Translations under genes and position numbers: made by a program
In this document: one piece after another, positions 5,143 to 8,826 of the stretch
Position numbering within the stretch: position 1 is the first letter of the stretch
Layout of the letters: each line of letters opens with the position of its first letter
Assembly (NCBI GenBank): GCA_945982465.1
Contig: CAMFSB010000053.1
Span: 1-8,826 of the forward strand
DNA: 8,826 nt
Reading direction: 5' to 3'
Source: an uncultured Faecalibacterium sp.
GTDB taxonomy: Bacteria > Bacillota > Clostridia > Oscillospirales > Ruminococcaceae
Notes under the pieces: generated by a model
Database searches by the model: none
Told to the model about the DNA's origin: nothing
The model's input: the letters and a program-made list of their open reading frames with translations, nothing else

Positions 5143-6153
5143 ATGTCCGACTATCGGGAATTCCGCCGCCGTTCGATCCAGCGGAAAATATGGAAACGGG
5201 TCTACCGCACGTTGCTGGTGGTGCTGGCGGCCGCCGTGCTGCTGGGCGGCGGCTGGTTTGCGCTGCGCAGGCTGGGGGTGCTGGGGCGGCCTGCGTCCAG
5301 CCAGCCGCAGAGCGCGGCCGGCTCGGCGGCGCAGCCGCAGCCGACTCCGGCCGCCACGCCCGAGCCGCAGAACGACCTGGCCGTTGCCCACGCCGACGCG
5401 GACTGGAACCGCGCGGACTACGCGGTGCGCACGCTGGACGAGACCGTGCAGGGCCAGGACGACGGCACCACGGCGATGGACTACCGCCTGGCAGGCCAGC
5501 CGGGCGGCAGCGGCGTGGTGGAGCTGAGCTACTTTGACGGCGTGACCTTTTGCGGCGACAGCCTGACCCAGGGCCTGCAGATCTACGAGACCGGCCTGCC
5601 CAACGCCCATTACTGCGCCTACAAGAGCCAGGGCCCGCAGGCCTTTGTGAACGGCACCGAGTGCAAAACGGTCCGCGGCACGACCGAGATCCCCATGGAA
5701 GCGCTGGTGGCCAGCTCGCCCAACCAGGTGTATATTCTGCTGGGCACCAACGTGCTGGTGCGTGACAACTCCTACGACGGCTTTTTGGCCTATTACGGGC
5801 AGATGCTGGACATGATCCGTGAGGCGCTGCCCACCACCACGATCTATGTGCAGTCCATCATCCCGGTGCGGCCCGAAGTGCGGCAGAAAAGCCCCGGCCT
5901 GTATAAAGAACGGCTGCAGCGCATCAACGACGAGCTGGCGGCTCTGGCGCTGCAAAAGGGCTGTTACTTTTTGGATCTGTGGGAGGCGCTGGCGGATGAA
6001 AACGGCGACCTGCGCGCAGAGGTGGCCCAGCCGGACGGCATCCACCTGAAGCCGGACGGCTATACGCTGTGGGTGGATTACCTGCGCACGCACACCGCTT
6101 ATACGCCGGGTGCGCCCTATGTGCCGGGCACCAGCTATTACATCGAGCAGTAA
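5143..6153 (+). CDS. Membrane-anchored SGNH/GDSL hydrolase
   Basis: 336-residue esterase/lipase-fold protein predicted to face the cell exterior. A short basic N-terminus (RRRSIQRKIWKRVYR) precedes one hydrophobic helix (about 23-41) without a clear cleavage site, so it is probably a signal anchor. Residues 50-76 form a Ser/Pro/Gln/Ala-rich linker. The catalytic domain begins near 128: block I CGDSLTQG (nucleophile S140), a Gly in KSQGP (likely block II), block III LLGTN (G201, N203) and block V DGIHL (D298, H301) complete the SGNH set. Family members remove acyl groups from polysaccharides, peptidoglycan or lipids; the substrate here cannot be read from the sequence. The start is ATG 5143 with GAGGG (5131-5135) at 7 nt, rather than ATG 5116. 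It is a single-gene unit with its own promoter and a downstream hairpin. Confidence 0.9.
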   Translation: MSDYREFRRRSIQRKIWKRVYRTLLVVLAAAVLLGGGWFALRRLGVLGRPASSQPQSAAGSAAQPQPTPAATPEPQNDLAVAHADADWNRADYAVRTLDETVQGQDDGTTAMDYRLAGQPGGSGVVELSYFDGVTFCGDSLTQGLQIYETGLPNAHYCAYKSQGPQAFVNGTECKTVRGTTEIPMEALVASSPNQVYILLGTNVLVRDNSYDGFLAYYGQMLDMIREALPTTTIYVQSIIPVRPEVRQKSPGLYKERLQRINDELAALALQKGCYFLDLWEALADENGDLRAEVAQPDGIHLKPDGYTLWVDYLRTHTAYTPGAPYVPGTSYYIEQ

Positions 6154-6177
6154 GCCGCGCCGCCAAACGCGCAGCGC

Positions 6178-6240
6178 GCAAAACAAATAAAGTGCAGGCC
6201 GCGGCCCTGCTCCCGGGTGGGAGGGGCCGCGGCCTGTTTG
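6178..6240. terminator. Bidirectional hairpin terminator between convergent genes
   Basis: A perfect 13-bp inverted repeat, CAGGCCGCGGCCC (6195-6207) with GGGCCGCGGCCTG (6224-6236), carries a second stem inside its loop (CTCCC/GGGAG). On the plus strand only three T follow. On the minus strand the hairpin is followed by CACTTTATTTGTTTT, so it probably serves the leftward flavin reductase gene at least as well as the SGNH gene. Confidence 0.85.
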
Positions 6241-6259
6241 ATGGCCGGCTGCCGGCGGC

Positions 6260-6847
6260 TTAACGGCCGCGGGGCGGGCCTTTTTTCTTTTTGCGCACGC
6301 TGTAGCCAAAGCTGCCCAGCCTGCGCCCCAGCGCAAGATAGTCGCCGTGGCTGTACACGATCAGCCGGGCGCGGTTCAGGCAGAGTTTTCCGTTTTCGTC
6401 CAGCAGGGCTTCGTCCACATCCACGGCCACAACCTCGGCCAAAAACAGATCGTGGCTGCCCAGCGGGATGCGCTGGGTGACACGGCATTCCAGGTTGACT
6501 GGGCTTTCGGCCAGCAGCGGGCAGTCCGGCAGCTTGCTGGCCGGCTCGGCGTGCAGGCCCATCGCCGCGAACTTATCCACATCGCGGCCGCTTTTTACGC
6601 CGCACCAGTCCACCGCCCGGGTCAGCGGCTCGGTGGGCAGGTTGATGACGAACTGCCCGCGCCCGGCAATCAGGGCATGGCTGTATCGCTCGGGCCGCAC
6701 GCTGATGGACACCATGCTGGGCTGGGTGCAGATGGTGCCCGTCCAGCCGATGGTGATCAGGTTGGGTTTTTCCAGCCCGCCGCAGGATACCAGTACCGGC
6801 GGCTCGGGGTTCAGCAGGGTGCTGCCTTTCCAGCATTGCTTTGCCAT
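6260..6847 (-). CDS. Flavin reductase-like FMN split-barrel protein
   Basis: 195-residue protein of the flavin reductase-like domain family, which binds FMN in a split barrel and transfers electrons between NAD(P)H, flavin and partner oxidoreductases. Characteristic features: the N-terminal strand PPVLVSCGG, the FMN-contact region ITIGWTGTICTQPSMVSISV (31-50), RYSHALI (54-60), CGVKSGRDVDKF (82-93), GSHDLFLAEV and the C-terminal GRRLGSFGYSV, followed by a basic tail (KKKKGPPRGR). No membrane segment. ATG 6847 has AGGAG (6861-6857) at 9 nt. It is the last of three leftward genes, 57 nt after the glycosyltransferase, with a terminator beyond its stop. The start codon sits in a 12-bp palindrome TTGCCATGGCAA. 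The electron partner is unknown; the family match is secure, the exact reaction is not. Confidence 0.9.
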   Translation of the reverse strand: MAKQCWKGSTLLNPEPPVLVSCGGLEKPNLITIGWTGTICTQPSMVSISVRPERYSHALIAGRGQFVINLPTEPLTRAVDWCGVKSGRDVDKFAAMGLHAEPASKLPDCPLLAESPVNLECRVTQRIPLGSHDLFLAEVVAVDVDEALLDENGKLCLNRARLIVYSHGDYLALGRRLGSFGYSVRKKKKGPPRGR

Positions 6848-6853
6848 GGCAAC
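6840..6853. promoter_or_regulatory. Palindrome over a start codon, near-copy of the Crp/Fnr-type site
   Basis: On the minus strand this reads GTTGC-CATG-GCAAA, matching nine of the ten arm bases of GTTGC-N4-GCAAC at 8654-8667; its core TTGCCATGGCAA is a perfect 12-bp palindrome. It is centred on the ATG of the flavin reductase gene, so bound protein could block transcription or translation. Part of the match comes from the common start ATGGCAAAG, so coincidence is possible. Confidence 0.35.
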
Positions 6854-6870
6854 GTGCTCCTTTTCTCTTT

Positions 6871-6899
6871 AAAATGCCGCAGTGCGCAGGGGGGCGGCA
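6871..6899 (-). terminator. Weak terminator-like hairpin between glycosyltransferase and flavin reductase genes
   Basis: On the minus strand, TGCCGC (6899-6894) pairs with GCGGCA (6880-6875) across a 13-nt loop, followed by TTTTAAAG. The short stem and short T run make it at best an attenuator that would lower expression of the flavin reductase gene relative to the upstream genes. Confidence 0.3.
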
Positions 6900-6904
6900 A
6901 GGGG

Positions 6905-7882
6905 TCAGCCCTTATAGCGGCGCTCGCTGTTTTGCCAGGTGCGCTCGCTGATGATATAGCGCGGCCGGGCCTTGGTCTCCATATAGATCTTGCCGATATA
7001 TTCACCGATCACGCCCAGGCACAAAAGCTGGATGCCGCCCATAAAGCAAACGATGCAGACCGTGGAGGCCCAGCCGGCCACCACATGGCCCGAAAACGCC
7101 ATGACGATGGCCCAGAGGATGCCGATGAAGCTGAGCACGCTGACGCCCGCGCCAAAGCCCGCGATCCGCCGGATGGGCTTGACCGACAGCCTGGTGATGC
7201 CGTCGAACGCCAGCGCCAGCATCTTTTTTAGCGGGTAGTGGCTTTCGCCGGCGATGCGCTCCGCGCGCGCGTAGTACACGCTGGTGCTCTTAAAGCCCAC
7301 CAGCGGCACCATGCCGCGCAAAAAGATATTGACCTCTTTAAAATCGGCAAAGTGCCGCAGCACGCGGGCGCTGATCAGGCGATAGTCGGCGTGGTTGAAC
7401 ACCACCTCGGCCCCCATCCAGTTCATCAGGTGGTAAAAGCCCTCGGCGGTCAGGCGCTTGAATGCCGTGTCGGTCTCCCGTTTGGAGCGCACGCCGTACA
7501 CCACCTCGCACCCGTCCAGATAGGCGTCCACCATCTGATCCATGGCGTTGATGTCATCCTGGCCGTCGCAGTCGATGGAAATGGTGATGTCGCACACATC
7601 TTTGGCTTCCATCAGGCCGGCCAGCACCGCGTTCTGGTGACCCCGGTTGCGGCTCTGGCTGATGCCGATGAAGTGTTCGTCCCGGGCGGCAAAGCTCTGG
7701 ATCAGCTCCCAGGTGCGGTCTTTGGAGCCGTCGTTGACAAAGCACACCCGACTTTTGTCACTGATTTTGCCCGCCGCAACCAGATCCTGAATTTTTTGCA
7801 GGAACATCGGCGCGGTCAGGGGCAGGACCTTTTCTTCGTTGTAGCAGGGAATCACGATCCACAACAGGGGCTTGGCTTCCAT
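6905..7882 (-). CDS. Polyprenyl-phosphate type family 2 glycosyltransferase
   Basis: 325-residue GT-A fold glycosyltransferase of the DPM1/GtrB/ArnC-like group, which moves a hexose from a nucleotide sugar to undecaprenyl phosphate on the inner membrane face. Visible motifs: IVIPCYNEE (9-17), VNDGSKD (49-55), QSRNRGHQNAVLAG (76-89), the metal-binding DxD in SIDCDGQDD (D104, D106), ADYRLIS and the AGESHYPLKKM segment. Two C-terminal membrane helices (about 243-264 and 272-294) end in GEYIGKIYMETKARPRYII, typical of the group. ATG 7882 has AAAGGAGG (7898-7891) at 8 nt. It lies 66 nt after the Crp/Fnr gene in the same direction with no promoter visible between them. No GtrA-like flippase or acceptor transferase is in the window, so the target (cell wall polymer or other glycan) is open. 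Confidence 0.93.
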   Translation of the reverse strand: MEAKPLLWIVIPCYNEEKVLPLTAPMFLQKIQDLVAAGKISDKSRVCFVNDGSKDRTWELIQSFAARDEHFIGISQSRNRGHQNAVLAGLMEAKDVCDITISIDCDGQDDINAMDQMVDAYLDGCEVVYGVRSKRETDTAFKRLTAEGFYHLMNWMGAEVVFNHADYRLISARVLRHFADFKEVNIFLRGMVPLVGFKSTSVYYARAERIAGESHYPLKKMLALAFDGITRLSVKPIRRIAGFGAGVSVLSFIGILWAIVMAFSGHVVAGWASTVCIVCFMGGIQLLCLGVIGEYIGKIYMETKARPRYIISERTWQNSERRYKG

Positions 7883-7948
7883 ACAGGGGGCCTCCTTTGG
7901 GCGGGGTTGCCGCCGGTTGTATCTTTGTGCCGCGCGCAGCGCCGCCGG

Positions 7949-8638
7949 CTATGTGTGGCACAGCTGCCGCAGCGCAGGCAGGTCCAGCAGCTTGAAACTG
8001 CTTTTGTAGGTGGCGATCAGGCCGTCGGCCTGCATACGGCTCAATTCGCGGGAAAGGGCGCTGCGGTCGCAGCCCAGATACTCAGAAAGCTGGGCGCGGG
8101 TGTAGCGGATGGTAAAGGTGTCGGCGCCGGCGCGCGCGGCTTCGGCCAGCAGGTACGCGCAGATCTTGGCGCGCAGGCTTTTGAGCATCAACAGCTCAAT
8201 GCGGTGCGCGAGCGCAAAGTATTTGTCGCTCACCGTGCGCACCAGATTCTGCAGCAGACGGGCGTGGGCCGGGCAGCCCTGCCCGCACTGGGCCAAAAGC
8301 CGCTGGTAGGAAAAAAACAGCACCGTGCAGGGCGCGGCGGCGGTCACGGTGACCGGACTGGTCAGGCTGCTGCCGCCCAGCACATCGCCGAATACCCCGC
8401 CCGGGCCCATCTGGGCCATCAGCACGCGGGCGCCGTCCGGCGCGGCGCGGTAGGCCTCGATGGAGCCGGCCAGCACCACCCCCACCGGGCCGCCCGGTTC
8501 GCCGGCGCGCAGCAGGCTTTCGCCGCGGCCAAAGCTGCGCCGCACCGGGGCAAGGCAGCGCAGCAGCGCTTCCAGCTCCGGCCCGTCCAGGCCGGAAAAC
8601 AGCGTGGTGGTTTGGAGCAGCGCGGTGTAATCGTCCAT
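7949..8638 (-). CDS. Crp/Fnr-family transcriptional regulator
   Basis: 229-residue regulator: N-terminal cyclic-nucleotide-binding-like beta roll (about 13-115), a dimerization helix (about 124-155) and a C-terminal winged helix-turn-helix (about 176-215) with QLSEYLGCDRSALSRELSRM. In the recognition helix R192 and R197 correspond to Arg180 and Arg185 of E. coli CRP, while S193 replaces Glu181. The cAMP-contact signature is not kept (GD at 84-85, no Arg-Ser after it), so the ligand is probably not cAMP. There is no FNR-like N-terminal cysteine cluster; a CGQGC (118-122) is present. Start: ATG 8638 has AAAGGA (8653-8648) at 9 nt, whereas an ATG three codons earlier directly abuts that element and is unlikely. 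A palindrome (8654-8667) adjoins the ribosome binding site, suggesting autoregulation; the gene is divergent from a membrane protein gene. Confidence 0.92.
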   Translation of the reverse strand: MDDYTALLQTTTLFSGLDGPELEALLRCLAPVRRSFGRGESLLRAGEPGGPVGVVLAGSIEAYRAAPDGARVLMAQMGPGGVFGDVLGGSSLTSPVTVTAAAPCTVLFFSYQRLLAQCGQGCPAHARLLQNLVRTVSDKYFALAHRIELLMLKSLRAKICAYLLAEAARAGADTFTIRYTRAQLSEYLGCDRSALSRELSRMQADGLIATYKSSFKLLDLPALRQLCHT

Positions 8639-8653
8639 CGTTTCCATTCCTTT

Positions 8654-8667
8654 GTTGCCACAGCAAC
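8654..8667. promoter_or_regulatory. Candidate Crp/Fnr-type operator
   Basis: Perfect interrupted palindrome GTTGC-CACA-GCAAC, with the 5-4-5 layout usual for Crp/Fnr sites. Its centre (8660.5) is 41.5 bp before the start predicted from TAAAAT at 8690-8695, the class II activator position. For the leftward regulator gene it falls at about +10 to +23, where binding would repress. Assignment to the neighbouring regulator is an inference. Confidence 0.6.
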
Positions 8668-8682
8668 GGTATTTCAAGTATC

Positions 8683-8711
8683 ATTATAGTAAAATATGCC
8701 CGGCGGCGCAA
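8683..8711 (-). promoter_or_regulatory. Promoter of the Crp/Fnr-family gene
   Basis: On the minus strand, TTGCGC (8711-8706), a 17-bp spacer and a perfect TATAAT (8688-8683). The predicted start is about 8676, 38 nt before the ATG. The -35 element matches the consensus only in its first three bases. Confidence 0.7.
8690..8695 (+). promoter_or_regulatory. -10 element of the divergent rightward gene, lacking a -35 box
   Basis: TAAAAT on the plus strand, overlapping the spacer of the opposite promoter. At the proper distance upstream (8667-8672, CGGTAT) there is no -35 box, and the palindrome at 8654-8667 lies in its place, as expected of an activator-dependent promoter. TATAGT at 8685-8690 is an alternative -10 hexamer. 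Confidence 0.45.
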
Positions 8712-8735
8712 CTGCTTTTGCGCGCTTTTGCAAAA
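8706..8735. repeat. Two palindromes in the leader of the last gene
   Basis: GCGCAA (8706-8711) and TTGCGC (8718-8723) form an inverted repeat with a 6-nt loop, and TTTTGCAAAA (8726-8735) is a perfect 10-bp palindrome. The first overlaps the -35 element of the leftward promoter; both lie in the predicted untranslated leader of the rightward gene. They may be extra operator sites or RNA hairpins. Confidence 0.4.
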
Positions 8736-8764
8736 TATCCAGGCATACGAGGGAGGAATATCCA

Positions 8765-8826
8765 ATGAAAAAATCATCGGTGCAGTTTGTTGCCCGCACG
8801 GCCGTTCTGCTGGCGCTGTGCGTGGT
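8765..8826 (+). CDS. N-terminus of a membrane protein, possibly an ECF transporter S component (cut by window end)
   Basis: Only the first 20 codons are present: MKKSSVQFVARTAVLLALCV, then the window ends. The ATG has an excellent GGGAGGA (8751-8757) at 7 nt. A short basic start followed by ARTAVLLALCV, the beginning of a hydrophobic helix, is typical of substrate-binding (S) subunits of energy-coupling-factor vitamin transporters, many of which begin this way. Signal-peptide or other membrane proteins could look alike, so the product is tentative while the existence of the gene is well supported. It is divergent from the Crp/Fnr-family gene and probably controlled by it through the palindrome at 8654-8667. 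Confidence 0.55.
   Translation, partial: MKKSSVQFVARTAVLLALCV

Noticed and set aside
5011..6336. 441-aa open frame on the minus strand opposite the SGNH hydrolase gene
   Set aside because: Shadow of a GC-rich gene; it runs through both a clear promoter region and a terminator hairpin, and shows no domain.
6347..7231. 294-aa plus-strand frame over the flavin reductase and glycosyltransferase genes
   Set aside because: It crosses the boundary of two real leftward genes and has no family resemblance or ribosome binding site.
7238..8689. 483-aa open frame on the plus strand opposite the regulator and glycosyltransferase genes
   Set aside because: It is antisense to two well-supported genes, has a biased His/Gln/Ala/Gly composition typical of GC-rich shadow frames, and lacks a ribosome binding site.
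8639..8764. Riboswitch in front of the transporter-like gene
   Set aside because: The leader is only about 63 nt and shows no conserved riboswitch core that I recognise.

Overview
The window looks like chromosomal core DNA of a GC-rich, low-complexity-of-spacing Firmicute, most likely a gut Clostridia member of the Oscillospiraceae (Faecalibacterium/Gemmiger/Subdoligranulum-like). This is an inference from protein content and style: purine-rich Shine-Dalgarno sequences (GGAGG), sigma-A type promoters with 17-bp spacers, GC-rich codon use, an elongation factor P gene followed by a CD1247-like zinc-ribbon gene, a YqeG-type HAD phosphatase and an ECF-type transporter gene. No phage, transposon, CRISPR array, tRNA or rRNA gene was seen.

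Left part (1-4560, all rightward), mostly translation and housekeeping. The 3' two-fifths or so of leuS (leucyl-tRNA synthetase) is followed by a strong stand-alone promoter, rpsU (ribosomal protein S21, too short for most ORF callers) and a textbook terminator. Next comes a translationally coupled pair: a YqeG-family HAD phosphatase and an endonuclease IV-fold TIM-barrel protein whose GTG start overlaps the preceding stop. A 325-nt gap holds an extremely GC-rich, foldable stretch, a strong terminator and the efp promoter. efp (elongation factor P) is followed, after a weak terminator/attenuator, by an acidic coiled-coil plus zinc-ribbon protein.

Middle (4561-6240). A 95-residue conserved-looking protein of unknown function reads leftward, convergent with the zinc-ribbon gene and separated from it by a perfect hairpin terminator. 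Its promoter faces that of a rightward membrane-anchored SGNH/GDSL hydrolase across a 275-bp divergent intergenic region that contains repeated ATGCAA motifs.

Right part (6241-8826). Three leftward genes lie in tandem: a Crp/Fnr-family regulator, a polyprenyl-phosphate type family 2 glycosyltransferase with two C-terminal membrane helices, and a flavin reductase-like FMN split-barrel protein. Divergent from the regulator, the window ends in the first 20 codons of a probable membrane protein, perhaps an ECF transporter S component. The regulator/transporter gap contains a perfect 14-bp palindrome (GTTGC-N4-GCAAC). It is placed exactly where a class II Crp/Fnr activator would bind for the rightward promoter and just upstream of the regulator's own ribosome binding site. 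A near-copy of it spans the start codon of the flavin reductase gene. This possible small regulon is the most interesting signal in the window; I do not see a clearly new multi-gene system.
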